Positions 12,401-26,000 of a stretch of 64,000 nucleotides of DNA are shown one piece after another (position 1 is the first letter of the stretch; every line of letters starts with the position of its first letter). The DNA is from Apricaphanius iberus (taxonomy: Eukaryota; Chordata; Actinopteri; Cyprinodontiformes; Aphaniidae). The stretch covers positions 2,604,001 to 2,668,000 of the forward strand of contig JAPXFQ010000082.1 in assembly GCA_028564705.1 (NCBI GenBank). The letters run 5' to 3'. A program made the translations under genes and the position numbers. Under the pieces are notes generated by a model that was given only the letters and a program-made list of their open reading frames with translations, was not told the origin of the DNA and ran no database searches.

Positions 12401-15400
12401 AGACACCAACAGTTAGTCTAAAATCAATAAGAGTGAGTAGTTACTATTTATTATATTTATTTGCTTCTTTACAATGAAAACAAGCTGCTCAGCTATCTAT
12501 GTTATCTATGTGTATTTTTTTCTGGCGGAATTTATATTTTCGGTCTTTTAGCCTCAATTACTCATGCGCACTATAATTTTCTTGAGAATTTTCACAATCA
12601 TAGTATCCCCATAGAGCTTCCTATCATATGACAGCAATTTGAACATATTAGACCTTTTATAAGATGTAAAAAGCCTTCCAGAGTGTAGGTATGCCAGATT
12701 TGGAGGAAAAAAAAAACTCGGGCTTATGGTTAGCACTGTTGCCTTGCAGCAAGAAGGTTGTGGGTTCGTATCCCGGCCTAGGGCCTTTCTGCATGGAGTT
12801 TGCATGTTCTCCCCGTGCATGCCTGGGTTCCTCCAGATACTCCGGCTTCCTCCCACATTCCAAAAACGTGGGGTTAATTGGTCACTCTAAATTTTCCTTA
12901 GATGTGTGTGTGCATGGTTGTTTGTCGTGTCTGTCTCTATGTGGCCCTGTGATGGACTGGCGACCTGTCCAGGGTGTACCCCGCCTCTGGCCCATGGACA
13001 GCTGGAGATAGGCACCAGCCCCCCTGCGACCCCTTGAGGATTAAGCGGTTCAGAAAATGGATGGATGGATAGATAATTCATTACTCATATAAGGTCACAT
13101 TGGTTTGGATTGCTTTCTTCCTAAATGAATCAAAGCATCTTCCAGAAATTGTATTTTGCAATTTTCTGTATTTTTGCCTGATATCAAAGCGTATTTGATG
13201 CACAATATTTTTTATATACATTTTTTCAGCACCTTTCATCCTATCATTATTTTTTTACAATATGTGCTTGCTTTATGCTGCTGTTTTGAAGATGTTACAT
13301 CTGATTTTAGATCATAGTTACTTAAGTAATTCTGTATTTCAGGTGTAACTCTTGCTTATATCTACATCTTACATTTACTAGGTTTGTTGAACCGGATCCC
13401 AGTCACACTCTGGAGGAAAGAGTGGTGCATTGGTACTTTGCCCAGCTGGATAACAATGGCAGCAATGACATCAACAAGAAAGAACTGAAACCTTTCAAGA
13501 GGTACCTGAAGAAGAAAGCTAAACCTAAGAAATGTGCCCGCAAGTTCACCGACTACTGTGATCTGAATAAGGACAAGGCTATTTCGCTGCAGGAGCTGAA
13601 AGGCTGCCTCGGTGTCAGCAAAGACGGTAAGAGTGGAATACGTTTACTGAGAAAAAGGGACAACATTGTTAAATCATAGTATCCTCTACATGAATATATA
13701 TCTTGCTGACATAGATTTATAACATGTTCTATAATAAGGTGTTGTTTTAGTTCAGTGGTGTCATCTCACAAATTAAAAATAAAAACTGGAATTTGAGTTA
13801 AATCAGTTGTTGCTCACTTGTTGGATCTACCCTTTGGCCAATAGGACTTTCATTTGTCTTCACCTCTAATATTTGACCAGATTTGGGTATTCAGACCGAG
13901 AAAGATTTCTGATTGCATTATCTCTCCCAGAGCCTGGGACAATATCTGATATCCTCATGTCTTCATTGTACCCTGCTGTCTTTCACCAGGATTTAAGTTG
14001 AAGGTTGATTCTGTGCTTTGAAAAGCATTTCTGGGTTGAATTGTTCCCATATTTTGGATCATCGCTCCCAGCAGATTAATGGTTAAAAGTTCCGTCTAGC
14101 ACCTACAAGAGCCTTTGGAAATGAGACAGAAGTCAAGTTTCGACTATGACACCCAGAACATTGTTTTTCCTGGAAGTTATTCTCCCTAAACTTCTGTTTA
14201 CTTCAGCCAGCGTTCTCACTATCGCGTCCAAAACAGGAGCATGGACGACTCTGCACTTTGCTGTAGTCGCTCCAATCATTTAAGAAAAAGCTGAGATTTC
14301 CAGCAATAAGTCTATAACTGATGATTCAGTCAGAGCGACTGCACTTTCAAACTTATAAAGAACTTTGCTGTGACACATTTTAAAGGGGTGCTCCAAAACA
14401 CACTTCTTTGTTTTAGCGCTTCTCAGGCAACAGCAGAAGAGAGTCAGCTGCTTTTGTAGTAAAATTCACAGTTTTGGGAGTGTACTTGTGAGCATTTCAA
14501 TGTTTAAACTGTGAAACTATAATGACTTGAAAATTAGAAGAAGTTTGTAACATTAAGTATAATGTATAAGGAGTGAGATCTTTCACAAAGGAGCATTATC
14601 TACACGAGCTTTGGTGCATCATCTCTCTCAACGCTCTAAAGTTCATTTCTATCTAACTAATCATAACATAATACTTAAATTAAGGATTTCTTCATCTTTT
14701 TGCCACTGAAAGACATATACAGGTGTCAACGATTTAACAATTAAAACAATAATAATATAAATGGGCTCAAATTTTGGTCGTGAATATTTTGCCCATACAA
14801 CTCAGACGGTTGTGACTTATGTTTTGTAACCTTGTAAAGTAAAATCCCTTGAATTTCAGCTTTGTGCATCCATGTGTTTGTGTGTAGAAATATTTGCATC
14901 TGTAAAAATAACCACACAATTTATAACATTAGGATTTTGACACAGACCAAGCAAAAAAACTGCAAGTGTGAAGAAGCTGATTCTATAACATTTTCATTTA
15001 TCTATATTTTTTAGGTACAAAAGTGAATCTTTCTTAACAGCTTTCAGGTTATGTGACCAAAATACTTCAAATCAATGCTGAAGTGTGTTACTATGCAGGA
15101 CAAATGAGATACAATCAATTCTCTGTTAGATTATACATAAAAAATATAAAGCAAGAGATCAATAAAAATCCCATGGAGCCAGGTGTATCTGAATAGTCTA
15201 GAGTAGCGACACAGTTCAGCATTAATTTTCAGTGTTTGGGTCATATGGAACCTAATGATTTCTGGGGAGCATTTAATTCACGTGTGTTGGCTGACTGGAA
15301 TTTGTTGATGGTCCCTGTATCAACCAATGTATTCTGCAGCAATTCCACTGAGTCTCGCCAAGTCCAGAAAATGTCTGACATGAAAAACCATCGCTCTCTC

Positions 15401-16941
15401 TAGTGAATCATGGAGAGAATATCTTTCAAATATCCAACTTCAAACTAACTTCACTGAGGAGAAAATATCCCCTCGTGTTCGGTCGTATCAACATCCCAGG
15501 AGACAAAAAAAAGCTCTAACTGAGATAAAAAAAATAAAAATAAAACTCAAATAAAAGTTTGAATAACATCAAAAATGTTTCAGTGACATTTATTTCACAA
15601 GCATGATTAGGGTGCCAATTAGGCTGCTCTGTTATAAACTGAACTTTGATTATTGCAAACCCTAAAATATACTTGTAATAAATACAACATTCTCAACGTA
15701 AATGCTAATTTTAGTGATATATCATATTCCTCTAATCCAAACAAATAGCTTGGAGTGTTCTGTATATTTTAACAGGGAGGTAGATATACAGATGGATAGA
15801 AAACCCTATGAAATTGAAAAACATGTCTCCATTACTATTTATTCCTGGTATTTTCCTCTTTTTGCAGGGAGCTCATTGGCAAGTGGAAGTCAAGGGACAA
15901 GGCAAGGGACAAAACTGTTCAGTAAGCAAACTAATACACTCTAACTGACACTGTTTAATGCTTAAAGCGCATCTATAGTGTTTTGGTATGTTCAAACTGT
16001 AGCGTAGCCATCATTCCTTTACAGTATAATGGCAAAAGCATTCCTCATGGAAGTGCAGATAATGCTTATTTAATTAGGTACACTTGTGCTTTTAAATGAG
16101 CAAATGCTTTTTTTGTTCTCCCAGCTACATATTAAAATATTTTGCCACTGAATTTTGATTGCTTGTTTCAAATTCAGCAAATTACATGCACTAAGATTAG
16201 GCCTTTAAACAGTTTGAAATAGTACAGACAATGTACAAAGGCTTTGTAAGCTTCTGAGGTACAGTGAACACCCATCAATTCATGGTTTAGTATTTGCAGA
16301 TTTTTCTGTGGAATGTGAGTGCAAATTATTTGCAAAAGATGTGCCTATTCGCAAATTTGTTCTGTTGAATACTAAAAAGAAAATGTAGCTATGGAAGGCT
16401 GCATGGTGGTGCAGGGGTTAGCACTTTTGCCTTGCAGCAAGAAGGTTACAGGGTTCCCTCCGGGTACTCCGGCTTCCTCCCACAGTCCAAAAACATGACT
16501 GTCAGGTTAATTCAGCTCTCTAAATTGTCCTTAATGCATGGTTGTTTGTCCTGTCTGTCTCTGTGCTGCCCAGCGATGGACTGGTGACCTGTCCAGGGTG
16601 TACGTCTCGCCCGCTGGAGATAGGTATCTGACCCCAGCGACCCCTTGAGGATTAAGCGGTTTAGAAAATGAATGGATGGATGTAGCTATGGAAGCCAAAA
16701 AAAGTGAAAGCTCTGGTGCAAATGGGTCTTCTAAATATACAATGTCCCCACCCACCAAGTTAGTTACAAAGTGGCTTTAAAGCAACAAAGTCAATTTTGT
16801 GCAGAGCTAAATAGATACGAAGCAAGTCTTACAAGGTCCACTCAGTTCTGTCAGGTGGAATGGGCCAAGATTCCTGCAATGTGTTGTCAGAACTTTGAGG
16901 AAGACCACGCAGAACTCATCCAGTTTAACAAGCAATGTATA

Positions 16942-17008
<67 letters not shown>

Positions 17009-20000
17009 GAAGAACGACTCCTGAATGTAGCTGTTTACTTTTTAGTCTGGCATTTAACAAATATAGATTTTTAGTAATCCTTACCAAAGTAAAGCCTTAT
17101 GTAATTAAATGTCAGACAGTGTCTTTTTTTAGATTTTAGATTTTCTTTAGATTTTTCCACAAGAGGAAAAAACCAACAAAAAAAAACAAAAAAAACCCAA
17201 GATACTTCAAAAGTCCACAAAAAATATGTACATTATGGACATAGTTACAAAAAACAAAGTATTGTGCAGTTATTAAAGATAAACATACAGAAAAAGTGGC
17301 ATACCAAGGTTGTAATATGCAACAGACCAGGATACTTAAAACATATTTAAATAATTAAAAATATTTAGAAATATATGCAGAATGTGTATTGTACTTGTGC
17401 ATTATTACAAACATTTTATGGAAATGTATGTAAATATCTTGCTTCAATTGTAAATTTATAGCCTAGCAGACTGCGATGTATTTTAAATACGCTTTGTTAT
17501 CACTGTTATTGTCACGTCATTGATTAATACAAAATATTGTGAAAAAACAGAATCAACATAGAAAGATGTTTTACCGCTTTTAATTATTCTCTAGGTTAAT
17601 TACTTTTCATGTCTTAATTAATTATCCTATAGTTAACTGGTATAGAACTTTAGAAGATTTGTTTTTCCAGCTTAAACTGTTGCTGAATTGAGCTGGATAG
17701 AACTGTGGAGAGAGGAGCAAAACCAGGAACTGTGAAAAACCTACAAAACAAAGAATTTTGCTGTCTTATTTAATCCCAGAGGTTTGTTCCATCTCTCCTT
17801 TTCCAAGTCTTCTTCATCTCTCAATTACTCATTCTGCTAGGATTCTTTGGAATTCATATGCTGATTATTATTCCCACCAGTGCTGCAGAGTCTGGCTACT
17901 GGGCCCGCTCAGTGCCACAAAACACTGAAGTCATGTGTTTACCCTTGGTTTTCCTCGGATAGAGAACAGTGGTTCTAAACAGGCATAACGTCAGGGTATT
18001 CAGGAGTGAGCCACAGTCGCCAGAATAAACAGATCCAGTAGTGCTGGAGCAGAGGAGGAGGCTTGTTTTTGCTATAGTCACTGAATCTATCACCTACATG
18101 TTTAGGAGCGGGAGGTGAATGGCCTGACAGCTTTATATGGCTCTTGTGGTGCCACTCCGGTACACTGAGTTAGTGAAGGCTGTGGAGAGAGTGAGTTATG
18201 AAATAAGTAAAGGAGACACAGAAAGCTTGCCTTGGAAGAAGTTGGAACATATGGCTCCACTCAAAGTTGACTAAGATAGACAACTATTATGTTCAGGTAT
18301 GCTTTCCTTTAATGGCCTGGATCTCTTTAAGTGAAGCTGCTTTTACTAGGCCATAAATCGTGTCATGTCCTGTCGCAACTCTGGAGAGTCATGGCAACGT
18401 TCTTGCATAAATTTACTGAGACAGTACGTACCTTTTCTTTTGTGTTGTGATGATTTCAGACATTATTTGTATGAACCTCATCACTCTTCAAATACTGGCA
18501 ATAGCAAAAGAAACCAATCTGGATACCATTTGCAAGTGAGTGTGGGATTTCAGAGAAGTTAGAAATAATTTTTTAAGAGATGGTAATAATCATATTTGCT
18601 TTTAAGGTTTCATCCACTAATTTTTCCAATTAATTTCCTATTCTCTCTAGTCCAATTATATCCCTTGTGAGCCATTTTATGTGGAAAAAACATGCTGTCT
18701 CAGTTCTGTTTATCGGAGGAGTGGGTGGGGTGAAACATCAGCATCACAAGTCTACCTCATTATTCACAATATCCAAACATCTTAATACTGAGTGGCTAAC
18801 AGCAATGCGACTCTTATGCTACCTTCGATCAAATAATTGGTAGTTTTCCAAGACAAATTCCAACGGTTTCTTCTTCAGTTCCTTTTTCTGCAACACTGTT
18901 GTCCACAAATAAACCAAGCCTAACCCTGTTCTTGGAGTTGCTCAAAGTTAGCCTCTAATAACAGAGACGTGCTCTGCCCTCACTAGACTGCAAAATCGGC
19001 GGTTGCCTTGGCAACACCATGAATACAATAAATACCTGTGACATAGAAGGGACTGGCTTTTTCTTACTTGTTCGTTTTGCCTTCTGTTGTCTTCTGGATC
19101 TAATACAGGCACCAATGGTTTTTACCTGATCACTTGCTAATAATTGTGCAGCTAACAGTAACCTGCGACATTGACTGGAGTTGTATCAGGTTTAGTGCAA
19201 AGGCCAAATCAATGTAACTTTTCTGATGATGAAGTTAGCAATTGGACAAAATGTATGAAAGTAATAGGAAAGGTAGGAACCTTTTTTAATCTGTTTTGCA
19301 CCAATATCGGTTGATAACTGAAGACTGAATCAAGTCTTTGATTTAAATCCAGGATGTTGAGGACATACAGAAGAGCAATTTCAATCACTTTACAAAGACA
19401 TTTGGTTCTAACTAACATATTATTGCTTTAGCCTAAAGGCACTGCTGGGATTTGAACCCAGGATCTCCTGTTTACAAGACAGGCACTTTGACCAACTAAG
19501 CCACAGCGCCTTGTAGCAAGCTGCAAGGAGCTATTCAATTTTGCAATATACAAAAAATACAAAATGTTGCTGAAAACACACAATTGCCTTTTATGTCTTT
19601 TTTCAAAGACATCTTAATTGGGTTTTCTTTACGCAGTTACTCTTACTTAGGAACCAAAGGTTTTTACCTGATCACTTGCTGATAACTGTGCAGCTAACAG
19701 TAACCTGCGGTATTGCCTGGAGTTGTATCAGGGTTAGTTCAAAGCCAAATCAATGTAACTTTTCTGATGATGAAGTGATGAAGTTACCAATTGGACAAAA
19801 TGCATGAAAGTAACAGGAAAGGTAAACACCTTTTAATCTATTTTGCACCAATATCGATTGATAACTGAAGACCAAATCAAGTCTTTGATTTAAACCCAGG
19901 ATGTTGAGGTCATACAGAAGAGCAATTTCAATCACTGTACAAAGACATTTGGTTCTAACTAACATCTTAGTGCTTTAGCCTAAAGGCACTTCTGGGATTT

Positions 20001-23000
20001 GAACCCAGGATCTCCTGTTTACAAGACAGGCACTTTGACCAACTAAGCCACAGCGCCTTGTAGCAAGTTGCAAGGAGCTATTCAATTTTTCAATATGCAA
20101 AAAATACAAAATGTTGCTGAAAACACACAATTGCCATTTATGTCTTTTTTCAAAGACATCTTAATTGGGTTTTCTTAACGCAGTTACTCTTACTTAGGAA
20201 CCAAGGGTTTTTACCTGATCACTTGCTGATAACTGTGCAGCAAACAGTAACCCGCGGCATTGCCTGGAGTTGTATCAGGTTTAGTGCAAAGCCAAATCAA
20301 TGTAACTTTTCTGATGATGAAGTGATGAAGTTAATAATTGGACAAAATGTATGAAAGTAATTGGAAAAGTAGGGACCTTTTTAATCATTTTTGCACCATC
20401 ATCCATTGATAACTGAAGACCAACTCTAGTCTTTGGTTTGAACACGGGATGTTGAGGACATACAGAAGAGCTATTTAATATAACCTCTGAAAATGTATTG
20501 GCAATAACTTTCATATACTGATCATTAAGTGCAACCATATTCTGGTTCCTGTTGTTCTACTGATTACAATCCACTGCTTTGTATGTATTTAGAAGTATAT
20601 GATCGGTAGCCTTGGTGGTTGGGGGTTTCAGGGTATACTCAGAACAAAGAAACTCTGAAAATGCTGGTTTCAATATTTCTAAGTGTCTCTTGGGTTTTTT
20701 CTCTGGGTCTGGCTGTAAGGTGGAACTGTAAGGATGGTGTTACAGAGTCGGTCTGGAACTGGAGCTGCAAGCCTGTTAGAAAACCCAGAGTCTTGTTCTT
20801 TTAGATCTAGCAGGAACTGCTCTGCACCACTTATTCTTTACTTTCTGTGTCATCTGTTTGACGCTCTAAAGGTTGAATAGAAACAGAAGTGAACTGGGAG
20901 CTTGATTCAGATTAGCATTTTCTTCCTAAGATTACTGCCTTGAAACCAATGCAAAAAATCCCCGTATCATTAGCCATAATCTATAGTTTGGTAGTGCAGG
21001 ACAGGATCTGCTTTCAGGTCTTTATCACAAGTGGGGCCAAGGTGTCTACAGAGAGGCTGGGGTGTTTTGTGTTGTTAATGGCAGAGAAACTATCCTCAGT
21101 GACTGGAAAGAGAGGAGAGAAACGTTAAGAGCTCTGGAGCCTGGTAATTGCTTAGCCAATTCTTGGACACTGATGCTACTCAGCTCCGAACAACAGACAT
21201 TTATTTGAGTTAAAGAGAAGAATACCATGACCTCAGAGGAAACAGATTTTAGAAATAGTTGTAGGTATAACACATGTTTCCAAGGTTAAAAGATTATGAT
21301 GTTGATTTTAACCACGGATAAAATTTTAAAAATTATTTGAAAATATGAGCTGAAGACATTTTATAACTTAGCAATCCTGATATCTCTTAAGAAATTGTAT
21401 GTATTGTATTAGAAAAATAAAATAAAATAAATAAACTTATGCCATCTTTGAAAATATCATCCAGAATGTGTTTTATAAGACAATGGACAAAAAAGTAAAT
21501 TTTCTCGAAATCTAATGACAGTTTCCCGACAACTTCGCCATCAAGGAACAAATGTCGCCCCCTCTTAAAACTGCCTATTTTAATAGTTCAAACACCAAAT
21601 ATACTAGCAAAGAAGCTAACATCCACGTCTTCCTAAACTCTGCTTATGGCGGTACAGCCAATCAGTGCTAAAGCTGCAATTTTTATTAATATTAGATTAG
21701 ATAAGATCAAATTAAATTAGATTGCTTTATTTGTCTTTGAACCAGTGGTACAATGAAATGAAGTTTATAGTACAACCTGTCCAAGATCATACTATAAACA
21801 AACAACACAAACAAATCCAGGCTACTGAAGGTCATGCAGCAACCGAGCAGCGCTCCCATGTCTGCAGATATGAGAGGATTTACAATAAGTCAGGGTGGGT
21901 AGTTGAGTGGGAAAAAAGCCCTCATCTATGTCCTGATCCAGACAATATGAACCCGAGAAAGCCTGGGGGACAAGCAAACTAGGGCGCAATCTGTTAGCAA
22001 CCGTTAGCCACAATTAGCCAAGAGCTGTTAGCTCTAATGGACCTGTCAATCAAAAGGTCACCCACTAATTATTCATAATTTCAAGGTTGAATTATGTCTA
22101 AACAGTTGTGTTAGAAAACAAATTGACACTCCTCAGATTTGTCATTATAGTAAACCTGACCTATTAAACCTAAAAAGATGTTTATTTTTGCCGTGACATT
22201 GGCGTTTTTAACATGAAAGTCAATAGGAAGGTGGTCCTTTGTGTAGCCAGCCCCCAACGGATAAGGGGGAATCTGCCATTTTTGTCATTTTTTGCCACTT
22301 CTGGGTTGGCTTCATGTTCTGTGGGCGAAGTTTGCCCTTGGTCCTTCTAGATGTTTGGTCTAAGCCGAGTTCCAATTGATAATAAATTAGCAAAGGCGAA
22401 GATTACTTTTCCTCCTGCCTTATGGTGTGTTCACACTGCCCCAAAAGTTAACGTCAAGAGCAGCAACAATACATGTAACGTCTATGGTTGAGCTTGTCAG
22501 AGGGGTGGGCGGTGCTTTGTGTGTGTTGGCCGCGTCAATTTTTGAAACTTTTCCTGTGTTTCAATTGTCAAAGCGACAAAAGTCAGCGACACAGAAGTTC
22601 AGCTAGCTGAACTTTTGATGCTCTTGATGCGGCATGTCCACCGATCAGAATATCTTTCTGTAGTGACGTCGTCCGACATCAACGTTGTCTAGCCAACCAC
22701 GATCCAACATTGTTTAAAACTTTCGCCAGAGAAAACCCCGCTCACGCACTATGCAAGCTTCAGCCGAAAAATGTACAGGAGTCAAACTAGACACTTTGTT
22801 AGCAATTTTTGACGCAGGCAAAGCGCACAGTGTGAACACCCATTTGAGTCCATCAAGTGGTCTCCATTCAAAATAGCCACATCAGGGGTCATTTTCCTTC
22901 AAGTCGGCTGAGAACTTCTCTGAGTTGTTTCCCACACAGTGAAAACGAGTCCAATTTTGCTTAAAAAATCGCAAAAGAGTCTGAGGTTACAGCAACCAGG

Positions 23001-26000
23001 TAGCCTCCCAATTTCTAACTTTAAAGCCATAAGTTTATGATACCTCAGAAAATTTACCATGCAATAATCTGGAGATTTCCAGTCATGAATTCAATTATCC
23101 AGATGTATCCAAAGTAATCCATCGGGACAGCTCGTCACTCCCTGATTGCCTTCTCTGGATGAAAATGTATTGAATTGCATTAAGAGACCATCTGACCAGT
23201 TCTTACCCAGATCCAATGTTGATTCTTTCAGAGGAGAATGCAGAAAGGGGCTCCATGGTAGAAGACATATATATATATATATATATATATATGAGATTCT
23301 TCCAGGGATCTGCTCGAGCCATTCCTTCAGTTTGGGGGTCACTGCCCCAAGTGCTCCGATTACCACTTCATCTTCCAAGCCTTCTCTTGTTCCTCTCTGA
23401 GCCCTTGGTATTTCTCCAGTTTTTCATGTTCCTTCTTTTGATGTTACCATCACTTGGTATTGCCACATCCACCACAACAGCTTTCCTCTGCTCTTTATCA
23501 ACCACCACAGTTGGTTCGCCATTACCATCCTTTCTGTGTGGATCTGGAAGTTCCACAGGATCTTTGCTCGGGTCATTCTCCACCACCTTATAAGTGTTTC
23601 CCACTTTAACCTTGGGGTTTTCAGTCCATACTCTGCACATATGTTTCTTTATACTACGCCAGCCACGTGGTTATGACGTTCCATGTATGCTTTCCCTGCT
23701 GGCATAAAAACCCATCAATAGGTGGATTTTCCACAAATAATTTGACTGACCTTTATGGGGTCAGAAAAGGATCAGCTCAACCTAAATAATACTTAAAGAA
23801 ATTGTAAAAGAGAAAGATTTATAAAGAAATTTTAAAGTAAAATAAAAAATGTATTATAAACGCAAATTTAGAAAACTAACTTTAAAACCTAAATTAATCT
23901 GCAGTACGTTTAGTTTTATGATCATCTATTGTTTATTGTTTACTAGTTATGTTGACCTCTCAAAAGCTCTTTTGAGGCTTTTTTCCACCAAAAATGAAGC
24001 AAACCAAGCAAGTGCATCTGAAACAAGAACAACTTCCTAAAAGATACATGATCAGAAAACTAAACCTATTGCAGAGAAATCATGATCCACCATTCCAGCG
24101 TTTGTTTGGCCACATTTGCAGGAGCAGGTTCATAGTGCTGTCCTGCGGCAGCATCAGAAGTTCTTATCGAGCAGAAATTACATCATTCAAACTTCCGTCA
24201 GACATGCCGTAGGTAGCCAATAGGCTCTTAAGCCCACCCCACATGAAATTAGGTTCATGTCTGAAAATGAAAAGGCTGAAAGACTGAAAGCGAAGGAGAA
24301 GTGAAAGGTCAAAACTACCGAACAATCTGAACATACAAAACAGCAGTTCTGAAAAATAAACAAAGGAAAAATGATTACATTAATCTAGATTTGGTTGCAA
24401 GTTTCATATATTTATATATTTTTACTTCAGATTTTCCTTTTTGGATTGTCTTTTACTTTGGTTACAGTTTTAAGTTTATGGTTATTTATGGTTATTTACA
24501 ATCTGTGTTTTATATTCACATTGAGCTGATACAGTTTTGATCCCACACAGGTCCTCTGTAGCATGTTGTTGAAAAACTGTTGTCAAAAATGCCATTAACA
24601 TAGTTATGGTGTCTGATCTAAAAAGCAGCATTTTTTTATATGAGAAAATCATCTGTGAACTTGCTGGAGAAAAAAAAGTGTGTTTATGTCAAACAGAAAC
24701 ATGAAGCACACTAAAATAGAATTTGAAGCCTCGGATTGAAACACGTAACTTGAAGTGATTGTACTGTTGTTTCCAGTACAGGATCTGCTCACATGACATG
24801 CAACCACTGATTTATTGAGTGTGGGATGAGTTGCAATGCATTTTAAGTTAAAATCCAAACCTAGTAGTAAATACTCCATAAATGTCTAGAGAAGCCTTGG
24901 GAGTGGAATCAGCTGGAGTTGTAATTTATTGCTTACTTGGTCAACACTGACGAGAAATGCACCTGCATGACTCCACCAACACTATCTCTGAAGACAAACC
25001 TCATGAGTGCTATGAAATTGGACGGGTAAAAAGACATAGTGTTTCACCAGCCAGCTCAAATGTAAATGTTGATTAATCATCGAGATATGTGCCCGAGTGC
25101 CACACCTTTAAAGCACAGAGCTCTAACATGGTTCAGACGGACGCTAACTTCCATTTGATGGCCGAGTCATCTGTAATCAATTTGTACTCTGTACCCATCT
25201 TCCTTTCTCCCAAGCCTCTCCATCATTCTTTCTTCCTGTCTTTTTCTTTCTTTCTACCCCGACCCGGGCATTTTTGACTGATGAATTAGCAGGACGCTAT
25301 CCTGGGCAGTATTGGCATGATTGCACAACAGACCAGGACTTCAGAGGCCTGCTTAAACAGTATTTAGTATATAATATGAACAAAAAGGGGGGTGGATACT
25401 TTAAAAAAATTAATGTCCATATAAATTCCAATTGAGTCACATTACAACAACAAATGTATTTTGAGGTTCTTTGCTGTAGACCAACTTAGTAGCGCATACC
25501 AGCAAATGTTTTTTACAAATAAATGTGGTTTGCATTGACATTCAACCCCCCTTTAATACCCCAGATTCAGTGCAAGCAATCCCACTCAGAATTTACCTTA
25601 GAATACACCTATGCTTAATTCATTCTCAATTTAAATCCAACTCTTCTGTAAAGTTTTGTTGAACAACATTATCTGACAAATAACAATCCATGACTCTTCC
25701 CTTAAGGTGGCAGACTGGACAAGGTGAGCACTGAAATTTGAGAACCAGCTAAGAAATCCATGGTAACTCTGAAGAAGCTGCAAAGGTTTACACCTTAGGT
25801 GGGAGAATCAGTTGAGGACAAGTATTATGCCTAGTTTATACTTCTCCGTCAGCAAGTTTGGACACACACCCACACACGCACACACGTGTATAGACAGAAA
25901 TGTTTTCTTTTTAATACAACAGCTAGGGGTGTAGACCTTCTCTGTGGGTCTGTCTACCATCACTTACAGTGATGTCGCAGGTCAACGGCAGTTTATTTAC

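Larger units (their letters stand above)
19111..20475. repeat. Three-copy tandem duplication, ~545-bp unit, carrying tRNA-Thr
   Basis: The landmark TTTACCTGATCACTTGCT begins at 19121, 19663 and 20210, giving unit lengths of 542 and 547 bp. Units 1 and 2 are complete and each contains one tRNA-Thr on the - strand. Unit 3 stops matching after about 20475, before the tRNA would occur. Units are highly similar throughout, so the duplication is fairly recent. It lies inside the 12.2-kb smoc1 intron. Confidence 0.93.

Noticed and set aside
12554..13081. Overlapping open frames of up to 106 codons on both strands
   Set aside because: They fall on a SINE copy found in many places and have no protein-family resemblance.
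15702..15944. 80-codon open frame as an independent small gene
   Set aside because: Only its last part is meaningful: it is the smoc1 cassette exon; the first part is intron read by chance.
16771..17087. Open frames on both strands with long Tyr-Ile repeats
   Set aside because: They are translations of the (TA)n microsatellite at 16937-17008; likewise at 23267-23292 and 60665-60708.
20619..20804. 61-codon frame starting with a signal-like sequence (MLVSIFLSVSWVFSLGLA)
   Set aside because: No domain, no splice partner and no similarity recognised; hydrophobic stretches are common in T-rich DNA.
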